The notes under the pieces were generated by a model. It did not search any database and was not told the DNA's origin. It was given only the letters and a program-made list of their open reading frames with translations. The position numbers and the translations under genes were made by a program. DNA of 32,544 nucleotides from Pseudoalteromonas sp. BSi20652 (GTDB taxonomy: Bacteria; Pseudomonadota; Gammaproteobacteria; Enterobacterales; Alteromonadaceae): NCBI RefSeq assembly GCF_000239855.1, contig NZ_BADT01000209.1, positions 1 to 32,544 on the forward strand. Direction: 5' to 3'. Shown in pieces: positions 11,006 to 19,561 of the stretch. Position 1 is the first letter of the stretch. Every line of letters starts with the position of its first letter.

Positions 11006-11604
11006 TGAGCGTATTTTTTAGTGGCTTAATGGCCCCACTTGATAAAAACAATGTAGATACTGACCAAATTATTCCTAAGCAGTTTTTAACATCAACTAGC
11101 CGCGAAGGTTTTGATGCGGCCTTGTTTTATGATTGGCGCTACCTAGATAACGACGAGCCAAACCCTGACTTTATTTTAAATCGCCCATGCTACCAAGGCG
11201 CGCAAATATTATTAACGCGCGACAACTTTGGTTGTGGCTCATCTCGCGAGCACGCGCCATGGGCGCTTAAGCAATATGGTTTTGAAGTAATTTTAGCGGA
11301 AAGCTTTGCAGATATTTTCTTTAATAACTGTGGTAACAACCAAATGTTAGCCATAGCGTTACCTGCCGATACGCTTGAGCAATTGTTTGTACTTAGCGAG
11401 CAGCACGACGATATTAACATTGAGATCGACCTTGAAAATCAAACACTAACAAGCAGTAAGTTTGCACCAATTAGTTTTGATATTAGTAAAGAGGTAAAAG
11501 AACGTTTGTTAAGTGGTTTAGACTTTATTGGTGTAACCGAAACGCTAAACCCACAAATTGATGCGTTTGAAAAACAACTAGCAGCTGAGCGTTCTTGGCA
11601 GTAA
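11005..11604 (+). CDS. leuD: 3-isopropylmalate dehydratase small subunit
   Basis: Swivel-domain partner of LeuC. It has 199 residues (family about 200). Diagnostic motifs are NVDTDQIIPKQFL near the N-terminus, DNFGCGSSREHAPWAL (substrate-binding serine and arginine) and FADIFFNNCGNN. It is the last gene of leuABCD and is followed by a strong terminator. Confidence 0.97.
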   Translation: MSVFFSGLMAPLDKNNVDTDQIIPKQFLTSTSREGFDAALFYDWRYLDNDEPNPDFILNRPCYQGAQILLTRDNFGCGSSREHAPWALKQYGFEVILAESFADIFFNNCGNNQMLAIALPADTLEQLFVLSEQHDDINIEIDLENQTLTSSKFAPISFDISKEVKERLLSGLDFIGVTETLNPQIDAFEKQLAAERSWQ

Positions 11605-11638
11605 TTACTTAACCGCGTGTATTAAAAATCACGTATTG

Positions 11639-11666
11639 AAAAGCACGGCAATTGCCGTGCTTTTTT
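11639..11666. terminator. leu operon terminator, probably bidirectional
   Basis: A perfect stem AAAAGCACGGC (11639-11649) with GCCGTGCTTTT (11654-11664) and an AATT loop is followed by a T run to 11666. It lies between leuD and the convergent DUF3360-type gene. Read on the minus strand the stem is followed by TTTT, so it can serve both genes. Confidence 0.9.
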
Positions 11667-11697
11667 GTGGGTAAATATTAGATGTGGTAGCTAAGGC

Positions 11698-13206
11698 TTA
11701 ATGCCTAAAGTCAGCCATTAACGCCGGTATACCAGGTAACATGCCTACAATTGCCATTACAGTGGTAAGTAACACAAACATAATAAGTGGAATCACCCAG
11801 CGGCTCATTTTAGTTAACTCAGCACTGCGCTCTTTACAGCCAATAAGCCCTAAGTTATCAAGTAACATAGTAAGCGACCAACCAAAAGCCGGATTAACTA
11901 AGGTTGAGGCAAATACCACAATAGCGGCTGATTGCGTTGTTTTGCCTTCGCGCGTCATTTCCATACCCGCCTCAAGTAGCGGAATAAACACTCCTACAAT
12001 AAGCGCAACACAAAGCACAGGTTGCCAAATGGCTAAATCCATTGGGTAACCCCATAAACCCGCAATAATACAAAATAAGGCTGTTAAAATGGCGCCCGCC
12101 GGAATAGGGCGCTTAGCAATAGCGGCAGGGACAATGTAGGTTCCCCACGATGAGGTAAAGTTAGCACCACCGGCAAGTGAGCCAAATGTTTGTCTAACAG
12201 ATGCGCTTAGCATGGTGTCGTCGATATTCATTTGTACTTTTTCAGTGCGTTGCGGATAGCTTATTTTTTGAAATACTTGATGGCCTAAAAAATCAGGAGA
12301 CCACATAGCAACGGCGAGCACTGCAAATGGGAGTACAACAACAAAGCTTTCAAGCGTTGGTAAACCTAGCATCCAACCCGTGTTTTCGCCCCACCAGTAA
12401 GCTGGGTTCATATTTGGTAAACCCGGTGCAGTATGAAACTCAAACGGTGCACCTAAAGCAAAGGCAACTACACCACCAATAAGGCAGCTAAGCGGCACAG
12501 CTAACCAACGCTTTTTAAAGTGCTCTAACAGTGCATACAATAAAATGGTGGCTAAAATAACAATAAACGCAATGTGTGCCATATCAATAGCTTCAGCCCA
12601 AGCAAACAGCTTTTTAACTTGCGAAATAGTACCAATAAAGCCTAAATAAATAAGTAGCCCGCCACATACACCTTTACTGGTTAGGCGCGCGAGCATACTT
12701 CCTCCCTTGGTTATGGCTAAAATAAAGCCAAAGGCACCAATGAGCAAGCCAAACGCCATAGGGTGCCCGCCAGCGGCAACCACAATAGGAATAAGTGGAA
12801 TAAGTGGGCCGTGAGTACCCGCTAGGTTAGCCGTGGGTAAAATAAAGCCTGAAAACAAAATAATAAAAATAGAAACAATGAGTAATTCATAGCGTACATT
12901 TTCTAAAACAAATGCATCGCTTAAACCAAGAGGTGCTGCAAATGTTGCCGCAATAGCCCCCACCATAACGACTTTACCAATAGTGCCCGCCATGGCTGGA
13001 ATGGTGTCTTCAAATTCAAAGCGGTAGTCTCTAAATGGTAAATTAGGACGCCAGCGTTTAGGCTGCATAATTTGTAGCTCGTGCTCTAGATACTCGTCGC
13101 GAGTATTAAACTCTGTACTGGGTTTATGCTTATTTTGATAGCTGTTTGCATCGTCATGTAATGCATTTTTGTGATCTGACTCATTACCCTTTGGGGTTGC
13201 TGACAT
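11698..13206 (-). CDS. DUF3360-type multi-spanning inner-membrane protein, putative transporter
   Basis: The protein is mostly hydrophobic, with roughly 10-12 membrane segments after a hydrophilic N-terminal tail of about 80 residues. The region with ILPTANLAGTHGPLIPLIP and GFILAITKGGSMLARL resembles the UraA/SLC26-like fold, and I recall this family as DUF3360 from marine gammaproteobacteria. The substrate is unknown. I place the start at ATG 13206 (MSATPKGNES, 502 residues) because a near-perfect AGGAGG lies just upstream of it. The 11-codon longer reading from 13239 has that Shine-Dalgarno inside the coding sequence and is unlikely. The gene is a single unit, convergent with leuD and divergent from the secreted protein at 13592. 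Confidence 0.75.
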   Translation of the reverse strand: MSATPKGNESDHKNALHDDANSYQNKHKPSTEFNTRDEYLEHELQIMQPKRWRPNLPFRDYRFEFEDTIPAMAGTIGKVVMVGAIAATFAAPLGLSDAFVLENVRYELLIVSIFIILFSGFILPTANLAGTHGPLIPLIPIVVAAGGHPMAFGLLIGAFGFILAITKGGSMLARLTSKGVCGGLLIYLGFIGTISQVKKLFAWAEAIDMAHIAFIVILATILLYALLEHFKKRWLAVPLSCLIGGVVAFALGAPFEFHTAPGLPNMNPAYWWGENTGWMLGLPTLESFVVVLPFAVLAVAMWSPDFLGHQVFQKISYPQRTEKVQMNIDDTMLSASVRQTFGSLAGGANFTSSWGTYIVPAAIAKRPIPAGAILTALFCIIAGLWGYPMDLAIWQPVLCVALIVGVFIPLLEAGMEMTREGKTTQSAAIVVFASTLVNPAFGWSLTMLLDNLGLIGCKERSAELTKMSRWVIPLIMFVLLTTVMAIVGMLPGIPALMADFRH

Positions 13207-13591
13207 AGTTCCTCCTGTTACTCGTTGCTTATTTTTCAAAACGCCCTAAAGCAAATGAATAACAAGTAGGGTAAATCAGCTTAGGGGGTGAGATGTATTG
13301 GCAAAAGGTCGTGTATGGTTGTTTTTAATACAATATGTCACTTAGGGCTTATTAAGGTAAGATCTATTTAATAAGGTAGGCTTAATAAGTTATTTGGATT
13401 CAATGCTCTGAGTATTTTTTAAATACTGATCTTATGCGCACCATGTAAAAAATATTGTTATTCTTTAGCTTTAGCTGGCTTTTAAAGTGTTTTACTAATA
13501 ATAAAAACATTTTAAAAGTCGTTTATCGCAGTTATTTCCCATAGCTAATTTAAGCCGCTATGGTATTGAAAAATTATTATAATGGTGACTT
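13207..13591. promoter_or_regulatory. Divergent intergenic region with repeats and an AT-rich stem-loop
   Basis: No gene is seen. It contains CTTATTAA (13348-13355) facing TTAATAAG (13368-13375), with a second TTAATAAG at 13382-13389. It also has a 15-base-pair AT-rich stem (13479-13493 with 13504-13518, one G-T pair, 10-base loop). These may be operators or transcript-end structures; promoters for both flanking genes must lie here but I cannot place them. Confidence 0.45.
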
Positions 13592-14185
13592 ATGAAATTA
13601 TTAACGGCAGCAACTCTAATACTTGCCTCATCAACAGCCTTTGCACGCCCAGCACCTTTAGTATCTATACCAACGCATGATGCATTTTTTAATAGTATTG
13701 CCGCGCATTGTGGTAAAGCGTTTGAGGGTAAAGTAAGTGTAGATAATGCAAAAGGGCCAAGCTCATTTGACAATAATAAACTGGTTATGCATGTTCGTAA
13801 ATGTAGCAATAGCGAGCTACAAGTACCGTTTCATGTAGGGGATGATGCATCGCGTACATGGATCATAACTAAAACGGGCAGTGGTTTGAGTTTAAAGCAC
13901 GATCATCGTCATGAAGATGGTAACGACGATGCTTCAACCATGTACGGCGGTCACACACTTGATGCGGGTTTTGCTCAAATGCAGTCGTTTCCTGCAGATC
14001 AATATTCAAAAGAGTTATTTGTTAAGCAAGGTATTGCGCAATCGGCAGGTAATACATGGCAAATGTATATTTACCCTGAGGTATTTACTTACCGTTTAAT
14101 TCGGCAAGGGCGCGAATTTAAAGTGGATTTTGATTTGACCAAACCTATTACGCCACCCGCTGCACCATGGGGATACGAAGAGTAA
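13592..14185 (+). CDS. Secreted (periplasmic) protein of unknown function
   Basis: The 197-residue protein has a classical signal peptide (MKLLTAATLILASSTAFA) with a likely cleavage after AFA at residue 18. Two Cys are visible in the mature part (AAHCGKAF and VRKCSNSE) and could form a disulfide. A His/Asp-rich patch (LKHDHRHEDGNDDAS) and YGGHT could bind metal, but that is speculation. I do not recognise the family. The gene ends 2 bases before the end of the convergent gene at 14188, leaving no room for an intergenic terminator. Confidence 0.7.
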   Translation: MKLLTAATLILASSTAFARPAPLVSIPTHDAFFNSIAAHCGKAFEGKVSVDNAKGPSSFDNNKLVMHVRKCSNSELQVPFHVGDDASRTWIITKTGSGLSLKHDHRHEDGNDDASTMYGGHTLDAGFAQMQSFPADQYSKELFVKQGIAQSAGNTWQMYIYPEVFTYRLIRQGREFKVDFDLTKPITPPAAPWGYEE

Positions 14186-14187
14186 AC

Positions 14188-14553
14188 TTATTGTTCGGGC
14201 TCTTCGCATTGCAATAAAACCGTTAAATCTGGTTGATAGGCGCGTGGTTTAGTAGGAAAACGTTCGAACTCCTGCACGCCTTCAAGTACTTTAAGCATAA
14301 AAGTCTGTCCTCGACACAAACGATCTGCATGGCGTAATAAAAATACACTTTGATTAGCGAAGTGTTTGTAATCATCTGATTGGATTTTTATTTTATAGTT
14401 GTCTTCGCCAATTTTTGTTTGGTAGTAATGCACTTTGTTGTCAAAGTCGTAGAGCTTTTCTGTTTCGGCTTTTTCAGCAAGTGCCGTATTTGCGCTCGAA
14501 AGGGCAACCAGCGTAGCGCCTATTGCTAAGCGTGGTATGTTTAATCCTTTCAT
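14188..14553 (-). CDS. Small secreted protein of unknown function
   Basis: The 121-residue protein has an N-terminal signal peptide (MKGLNIPRLAIGATLVALSS) and a probable cleavage after NTALA near residue 26. Two Cys (DRLCRGQ and LLQCEEP) may form a disulfide. AAAGGAGTCATTTT precedes the ATG (minus strand), giving a good Shine-Dalgarno. It is convergent with the secreted protein at 13592, with stops 2 bases apart. The family is not recognised. Confidence 0.65.
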   Translation of the reverse strand: MKGLNIPRLAIGATLVALSSANTALAEKAETEKLYDFDNKVHYYQTKIGEDNYKIKIQSDDYKHFANQSVFLLRHADRLCRGQTFMLKVLEGVQEFERFPTKPRAYQPDLTVLLQCEEPEQ

Positions 14554-14652
14554 AAAATGACTCCTTTAATTTACGAACTTTATACCCATTAATAGTTGAT
14601 ATAAATTCAATTTCTTTACGTATTAGTCTAACACCCAAAAAGGGAAAGTGTG

Positions 14653-15093
14653 ATGTTCAAACAAATAAAACAACTTTTTGCAGTATTCGATGAGCAGCAA
14701 CCAAGAATGCAAGAGCACGATTTAAAAACTGCAGTTGCTGCATTATTAATAGAAGTAATGCGTGCTGATGATAAACTTGACCATAATGAAGCAAAAACTC
14801 TGACTTTAACCTTAAAAAAATACTTTAATTTAACAGATTCTGAAGTTGAAGAACTCACAACTAATGCAGCAAGCAGCTTAGATGGCGCAATTGATTATTT
14901 TCAGTTTTCAAAACAAATTAACGAACATTGTAGCGCGGCGCAGCGTATTGAAATTATAGAGCTATTATGGCGTTTAGCGTATGCCGATGGTGAAATAGAC
15001 CCGCAAGAAGATTATGTTATACGCAAAGTAGCTGGACTTTTATATGTAACGCATACAGATTTTATCGCCGCAAAAATAGCGGCGACAGAGTAA
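14653..15093 (+). CDS. TerB-like helical protein
   Basis: The protein has 146 residues and is all helical. It shows the two acidic loop repeats typical of TerB/DjlA-N-type domains: EVMRADDKLDHNEAKTL near residue 37 and RLAYADGEIDPQEDYVI near residue 113. These acidic D/E clusters can bind metal in the family. The cellular role of stand-alone TerB proteins is uncertain, and no other ter genes are nearby. I use ATG 14653 because AGGGA (14641-14645) is spaced better for it than for the GTG at 14650. A 7-base-pair GC stem (TCGCCGC/GCGGCGA, 15065-15085) lies at the very end of the coding region. Confidence 0.75.
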   Translation: MFKQIKQLFAVFDEQQPRMQEHDLKTAVAALLIEVMRADDKLDHNEAKTLTLTLKKYFNLTDSEVEELTTNAASSLDGAIDYFQFSKQINEHCSAAQRIEIIELLWRLAYADGEIDPQEDYVIRKVAGLLYVTHTDFIAAKIAATE

Positions 15094-15118
15094 TTATTTA
15101 TTCGCGTAAGCGTACACG

Positions 15119-15685
15119 TTATTTTAACTTACTTGCAACGCTTACTAGCTGATGAGCAAGCGCTGATACTCGCTCTGCGGTAACTGGATCGTTAATTTTC
15201 CCACTTTCATCAAGCAATGTATGTACAGTTGGTATAGCTAGTTGATCGGCAAGTACTAATGACCCAACGCCACTTAGTATATCGCGTACATGATTTAAAC
15301 CTCGTAACCCGCCAAGCCCACCTGGGGATGCAGCATACAACGCCACCACTTTATTACGAAAAGCAGGGACAGCGCCTTGCTCTGTACGTGACGCCCAATC
15401 AATAGCATTTTTTAGTGCAGCGGTAATTGAGCCGTTATACTCTGGGCTTGCCAGCAAAATACCGTCGGCTGCACGTAGCTTGTCTTTTAAAAGTTTTACG
15501 TCGCTTGGTGTACCTTGTTCTTCTATGTCTTCATTAAATAATGGGATATTTAATTCGTTTAGTTTGAGCACTTCTACTTTAGCACCAGTTTGTAGCGCAA
15601 ACTGTGCAGCTTCATTAATGATTTTTTGATTAAAGCTTTCTTTGCGTAAGCTGCCTGCAAGAGCAATTATTTTTGGTGCCGTCAT
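15119..15685 (-). CDS. NAD(P)H-dependent FMN reductase family flavoprotein
   Basis: A flavodoxin-like protein of 188 residues. The FMN phosphate loop is IIALAGSLRKESFNQKI at the N-terminus, and the second flavin motif is ILLASPEYNGSITAALKNAIDW. Both are typical of the NADPH-dependent FMN reductase family that includes chromate and quinone reductases. The substrate cannot be told from sequence. The start is ATG 15685 (MTAPKIIALAG) behind AAGGAACAAAC; the 17 extra codons upstream lack a Shine-Dalgarno and would precede the family's usual start. It is divergent from a LysR regulator across a 117-base region with a palindromic operator candidate, so control by that regulator is likely. Confidence 0.85.
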   Translation of the reverse strand: MTAPKIIALAGSLRKESFNQKIINEAAQFALQTGAKVEVLKLNELNIPLFNEDIEEQGTPSDVKLLKDKLRAADGILLASPEYNGSITAALKNAIDWASRTEQGAVPAFRNKVVALYAASPGGLGGLRGLNHVRDILSGVGSLVLADQLAIPTVHTLLDESGKINDPVTAERVSALAHQLVSVASKLK

Positions 15686-15762
15686 GTTTGTTCCTTTTGA
15701 TATTTTAAGTACACATCTAATGTAGCAAAATTTCACTTGTAGAAAACCTCAATAAACGCAAC

Positions 15763-15788
15763 ACTTATGTGCGTATATGCACATAAGT
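15763..15788. promoter_or_regulatory. Palindromic operator candidate between the FMN reductase and LysR genes
   Basis: Perfect 10-base inverted arms ACTTATGTGC (15763-15772) and GCACATAAGT (15779-15788) surround GTATAT. It contains the T-N11-A pattern of LysR-type sites. It lies 14 bases before the regulator's ATG and about 78 bases from the reductase start, as expected for autoregulation plus control of the divergent gene. Confidence 0.7.
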
Positions 15789-15802
15789 AAAAGGCAAGTA
15801 GC

Positions 15803-16696
15803 ATGGCAATTAAATTCGAAGATTGGCAAGACGTTAAAGTCGCATTTGAAGTTGCACGTTTAGGCACGCTAACAGCGGCAGCGGAGGAGCTTAATGTACA
15901 CCACAGCACTGTGCTCAGACGAATTAACAGCCTTGAAAAAAACTTAAATACACGCCTTTTTCATCGCCATGCTCGTGGTTATAAAGTCACTGAAATTGGC
16001 ACTAAGCTATTTGCAACGGCGCAAACGATTCATAGCTCGTTGGAGCAATTGCATAATGATATAGCGGCCGCCGATAGTACGCTTAGAGGCAGTTTGTTGT
16101 TAACTACGGTCAGTGGTTTTATGGATATGCTTGGTGATGTATGTGAGCAATTTCAGGCACTGCATCCGCAGGTACAGCTTGAGGTTATTTTAGAACAAAA
16201 AAGATTAAGGCTCGATCATGGTCAAGCACATATTGCGGTGCGTGCAGGCCCAAGACCTGATGAAAGTGATTATATTGCCCAGCACTTGGCGCAGCTTTCG
16301 TCGGGTTTGTATGCTAGCAAGCGTTACATTAATAAGTACGGTATGCCCAAATTATTAAGTGATTTACAGCAGCATAATTTTGTATCTGGCGTGGCGGGTT
16401 TTAATGCCCGTGTACCTTATTTTGCATGGGTTGATGAGCATATTCCTGCATCACAAATAAAACTGCGAGTGTCTGAAACTGCAGAAGCGACTCGCGCAAT
16501 AATTAAAGGTTTAGGTATTGGCGGGTTGCAGCATGATGTAGCAGCGCAATACGCAGGTTTAGTACCTATATTACACAGTGAATTGAGCTGGCCTACTGAT
16601 GTATGGTTAGTGACCCATCATTTAGTGCATCGCACTGCTAAAGTACAAGCGTTTGCAGAATTATTAAAAGCGCACTTTAATAAACTTGCTAAATAA
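15803..16696 (+). CDS. LysR-family transcriptional regulator
   Basis: It has 297 residues, the usual LysR length. The N-terminal winged helix-turn-helix is clear: WQDVKVAFEVARLGTLTAAA, then LNVHHSTVLRRINSLEKNLNTRLFHR. The substrate-binding domain follows from about residue 93 (LRGSLLLTTVSGFMDML). The inducer is unknown. The gene is divergent from the FMN reductase, and the palindrome at 15763-15788 is its likely binding site. Confidence 0.9.
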   Translation: MAIKFEDWQDVKVAFEVARLGTLTAAAEELNVHHSTVLRRINSLEKNLNTRLFHRHARGYKVTEIGTKLFATAQTIHSSLEQLHNDIAAADSTLRGSLLLTTVSGFMDMLGDVCEQFQALHPQVQLEVILEQKRLRLDHGQAHIAVRAGPRPDESDYIAQHLAQLSSGLYASKRYINKYGMPKLLSDLQQHNFVSGVAGFNARVPYFAWVDEHIPASQIKLRVSETAEATRAIIKGLGIGGLQHDVAAQYAGLVPILHSELSWPTDVWLVTHHLVHRTAKVQAFAELLKAHFNKLAK

Positions 16697-16760
16697 AAAG
16701 CAGAGGGATTCCGAGTTGGTAATTTTGCGGCTATCAGCTTTTTAAATTCGTTTTTACAAT

Positions 16761-16797
16761 AAAAAAAGCGCACAACAAGCAGTTGTACGCATTTTAA
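16761..16797. terminator. Bidirectional terminator between the LysR gene and the small lipoprotein gene
   Basis: Stem GCG-C-ACAAC (16768-16776) pairs with GTTGT-A-CGC (16782-16790), one mismatch, AAGCA loop. It is flanked by seven A on the left and ATTTTAATT on the right, which suits termination of both convergent genes. Confidence 0.65.
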
Positions 16798-16805
16798 TTG
16801 TTAAA

Positions 16806-17177
16806 TTACTGTGCTTTACAGCTTACGTTTTTAAGCTCAATAGTAAGATCTTTTTTAGGATAGTAAAGTACACATTGCTTGCCGATTATTTGTAACACAA
16901 ACTTTTCTGATTTGATGTTGTGCGCGCCCATAATAGGCATACCATTTGGGTCTTTACTATTTCCATGGCTTAGTAAAAGCTCGCTACGTTTGGTAAACAC
17001 AGTGTCGGCAAGTGTAACTAGCGTGCCGCCTTTGGCTTTTATAATTGCCTGTTGTAGCACAGTTATAACGCCTGGGTTAAGCTCTGTTAATAGCGCAGGC
17101 TTAGCAACGGCATTACTCATACTAATACACCCCCCTATGCTTATTAAAACAGTGAGTATCGCCAGTAACTTTACCAT
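16806..17177 (-). CDS. Small lipoprotein of unknown function
   Basis: The 123-residue protein has a lipobox ISIGGC with Cys17 and Ile at +2. Two further Cys near the C-terminus (GKQCVLYY and NVSCKAQ) may pair. The mature part is short and beta-rich (TLVTLADTVFTKRSELLL); I do not recognise it. The ATG overlaps the stop of the upstream S41 peptidase gene (TAATG), so the two are translated as a unit and may work together at the envelope. Confidence 0.7.
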   Translation of the reverse strand: MVKLLAILTVLISIGGCISMSNAVAKPALLTELNPGVITVLQQAIIKAKGGTLVTLADTVFTKRSELLLSHGNSKDPNGMPIMGAHNIKSEKFVLQIIGKQCVLYYPKKDLTIELKNVSCKAQ

Positions 17178-18793
17178 TATTGCTCCTTAGACAACGTAGG
17201 CCATGTTAGGTCCATGTTACCGCGAGTAAGATCATTTGGGACGTTTAAAGGCTGCAGTTTTTCGCTAGCTGCAGCAAAACTTGGTACATCCACTTTACTA
17301 TTTGCGACCGTTGTTGTTATTGGGCACGCACCGTTATTATCTATATGAAAAAGAGCTGTAGATAGTAAAGCTTCGTTACTATCACCAAGTTGGTTATCAA
17401 AGTCGTCGCTAACAACACACCCTTGTACATCGGCATTAAATTGTGGCGTTGGTGTTGGGGTAAAGCCTGCGGCATATTCACCAAAGCCTTTACTGTTAAC
17501 GCCACTAAATTGAATGGTGTAATAGGTTGTTCCACAGTTATGTGTAGGCGTGAATCCGTATGGTTTACCACAGGTTGTATCGCCAATAAGTACCACTTCT
17601 GCATCTATCCCTTTTAATCCATTTACAAACGCTTCAGAGGCTGAACAGGTACCTGATGTACTTAATACATAAACTTTAGATAAGTTTAAATCAGGTAATT
17701 TATCGCCAGTACTAAAAAACGTTGAGTAGTCTATTTCTTCATCAATAAACGGGAATGGAGAATCGACAGGCTGTTTATCGTTTTGTTGCGTTTGATAGTA
17801 AAAACGGTTTTGTACATTGGCACTCCCCGCCACCATATACGCAAGCTGCGAAGACAGCGCTAATAAACCACCGCCGTTGTATCTAAAATCAATAACGAGT
17901 TCGTCTACGTTATCGGTTCTAAATTTATTTATTGCATCAATTAGCCCTTCTTGGGCAATACCTATATGGCTATTAAACTGCATATAACCAACGCGGGTGT
18001 TATTGCTTGTTACAATCGTTTGTACATTTTGAACTGGAGTTTGCTCGATGTTACCTGCAGTGACATTAAAAGTTTTTTCCGTGCCGTCGTTACTGCGTAC
18101 AACAATAGTATGTGAGTCACCGTTGGTTGGGCTAAATAAGCCTTCGTTTAAAGTGTCTACGCCTGCTTGGGTATTGGTATTTATACTCACACCATCAACT
18201 TCAAGTACGGTATCGCCTCGTTGAAAGCCAATTTGGCTTGCAGGCGAGCCGTCTTCTAGGTAAGCAACACGTAAAATTCTATCGGCTGAATCACCAATAA
18301 ATGCCCAGTTAATACCATAACCAGAAGTCACGCCTGATTGTGCTTCTTGGAAGAAATCTTCAGAGGGTTCTGAAAAATGAAAGTTATCTTTTTTTGCACC
18401 TGAGTCGGTAAGCTGCTCTGTTTTTAATTGGGCAAAGTAATCGGCTACTGTGGCAAAGTTTTCAGGGTCGTTATCGGCAATCTCATCATACCAAAGGTAG
18501 GTTTCATCGCTCCAAGAGCGAAGCCAAAGTTTTTCGTATAAGGCTGACCCCGCTTTATCTGGGTAAGGGTCGTTGTTATTAAAGGGATCGTTACCTGTAC
18601 GAGGGGTTTCGCAAAAGTTTTTTAAATCGTTAGAGGGTTCAAATATCCCAGCAGTCCATGTTGGACTGCTACTAACAGGTGTTGTAACTACAGGAGCTGA
18701 GTCGATACCGCCACCACCGCCGCCACAACCCGTTAAAGCAAAGCCCGAAAGTACTGCGATAATGGCAAGCGAGGTATTATTATTTTTAAACAT
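17177..18793 (-). CDS. S41-family (C-terminal processing) peptidase, lipoprotein
   Basis: The 538-residue protein has a lipoprotein signal: FALTGC with Cys23, followed by a run of six Gly. A PDZ-like domain is visible at about residues 170-240 (SQIGFQRGDTVLEVDGVSI). The tail-specific-protease core follows: VDELVIDFRYNGGGLL, then the catalytic serine in TCSASEAFVNGL near residue 384 and the catalytic lysine in TTCGKPYGF about 26 residues later. The spacing matches the Ser/Lys dyad of Prc/CtpA enzymes. The substrate is unknown. The gene is first in a two-gene unit with the small lipoprotein at 16806. Confidence 0.85.
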   Translation of the reverse strand: MFKNNNTSLAIIAVLSGFALTGCGGGGGGIDSAPVVTTPVSSSPTWTAGIFEPSNDLKNFCETPRTGNDPFNNNDPYPDKAGSALYEKLWLRSWSDETYLWYDEIADNDPENFATVADYFAQLKTEQLTDSGAKKDNFHFSEPSEDFFQEAQSGVTSGYGINWAFIGDSADRILRVAYLEDGSPASQIGFQRGDTVLEVDGVSINTNTQAGVDTLNEGLFSPTNGDSHTIVVRSNDGTEKTFNVTAGNIEQTPVQNVQTIVTSNNTRVGYMQFNSHIGIAQEGLIDAINKFRTDNVDELVIDFRYNGGGLLALSSQLAYMVAGSANVQNRFYYQTQQNDKQPVDSPFPFIDEEIDYSTFFSTGDKLPDLNLSKVYVLSTSGTCSASEAFVNGLKGIDAEVVLIGDTTCGKPYGFTPTHNCGTTYYTIQFSGVNSKGFGEYAAGFTPTPTPQFNADVQGCVVSDDFDNQLGDSNEALLSTALFHIDNNGACPITTTVANSKVDVPSFAAASEKLQPLNVPNDLTRGNMDLTWPTLSKEQ

Positions 18794-18890
18794 GTTGAGT
18801 GCTTCCTGTAAATAAGTTGTTTAAAATATTACAACACTCGCTTATTTATTCAACGTTTTTGGCTTCTCTAGTGTAAATGAGTGTTAAAGC

Positions 18891-19550
18891 TTAGATCTTG
18901 CTCGCACTACTTGTATCTGCAAATGCTTGCTTTTGCCATGCATTAAATAACTTTTGCTGTTTATCTGAGATTTTTAAACCGTATGTTTTTTGCATGTAAG
19001 CGTAGGTGTCAGCTATACGTTTTCGTGCATAAACAGGCGGTTCAATTACACGTTGCTTAAAGTTTACTTTTACTTCGCAGCGACCATACTGTGTGGCGTT
19101 TTCGCTAAGCATGCCAAAACGATAATTAGAGCGATCTGCATTAATTTCACCTATGGCAGGCGCTAAGTTGTTTATATCAGCTTCCATCGTTCTAAACTTG
19201 GCACTTACTTTTATGCAGTTTTTACGCCCGCCATCTTGCCAGCATTGTAGCTGATGACCAAATTCCCATGCCGGAACAATGTGCTCCCATTCAATACGTA
19301 GTGCTCGCACATTTACTTTGCCTGATCGGGTAAGGGTATTTCGAGGAATGTAACCACAGTTAGAAGGATCAGGGACGAGTTTTTTGCCTTCTTTTTTAAT
19401 ATCGCAACCGCAGTAAATACTTTTAGCGTTGTCAGGGAGGGTTTTAATTAAATGTCTTTTAGCAGTTGAAAAACGGGTAAATTGTTCGGCAGATACCGAA
19501 ACACACACACAACAAGCCAATAAGGCCAGAATAAATCGAGTCATATCCAT
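18891..19550 (-). CDS. endA: Endonuclease I, secreted/periplasmic nuclease
   Basis: About 219 residues with a signal peptide (FILALLACCVCVSVSA), matching the EndA/Dns/Vvn family that cuts DNA and RNA nonspecifically. The beta-beta-alpha metal motif is IEWEHIVPAWEFG, followed by EADINNLAPAIGEINADRSNYRFG. Cys residues in the expected places (YCGCDIKK, SNCGY, LQCWQDGG, KNCIKV, GRCEV) fit the family's disulfides. Start choice is unclear: GTG 19553, ATG 19550 and ATG 19544 are all possible and none has a strong Shine-Dalgarno. ATG 19544 gives the most compact signal peptide. Confidence 0.93.
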   Translation of the reverse strand: MDMTRFILALLACCVCVSVSAEQFTRFSTAKRHLIKTLPDNAKSIYCGCDIKKEGKKLVPDPSNCGYIPRNTLTRSGKVNVRALRIEWEHIVPAWEFGHQLQCWQDGGRKNCIKVSAKFRTMEADINNLAPAIGEINADRSNYRFGMLSENATQYGRCEVKVNFKQRVIEPPVYARKRIADTYAYMQKTYGLKISDKQQKLFNAWQKQAFADTSSASKI

Positions 19551-19561
19551 CACAAATGTGA
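19550..19561. promoter_or_regulatory. Short perfect palindrome at the endA start
   Basis: TCACAAATGTGA is a perfect 12-base palindrome covering the endA start region. It has the half-sites TCACA and TGTGA in the opposite order to a Crp site, so it is probably not a Crp operator. Its role is unknown and it may be chance. Confidence 0.25.

Noticed and set aside
13206-13239. Upstream in-frame start of the DUF3360-type gene
   Set aside because: A near-perfect AGGAGG lies between this start and ATG 13206, so the downstream ATG is preferred.
15065-15085. GC-rich hairpin at the end of the TerB-like gene as a terminator
   Set aside because: It lies inside the coding region and no T run follows on either strand.
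15685-15736. 17-codon N-terminal extension of the FMN reductase
   Set aside because: The flavin loop is normally within the first 15 residues of the family, and the Shine-Dalgarno is in front of ATG 15685.
19550-19561. TCACAAATGTGA as a Crp site at endA
   Set aside because: Half-sites are in the reverse order and spacing is 2 instead of 6, so it does not fit the Crp consensus.
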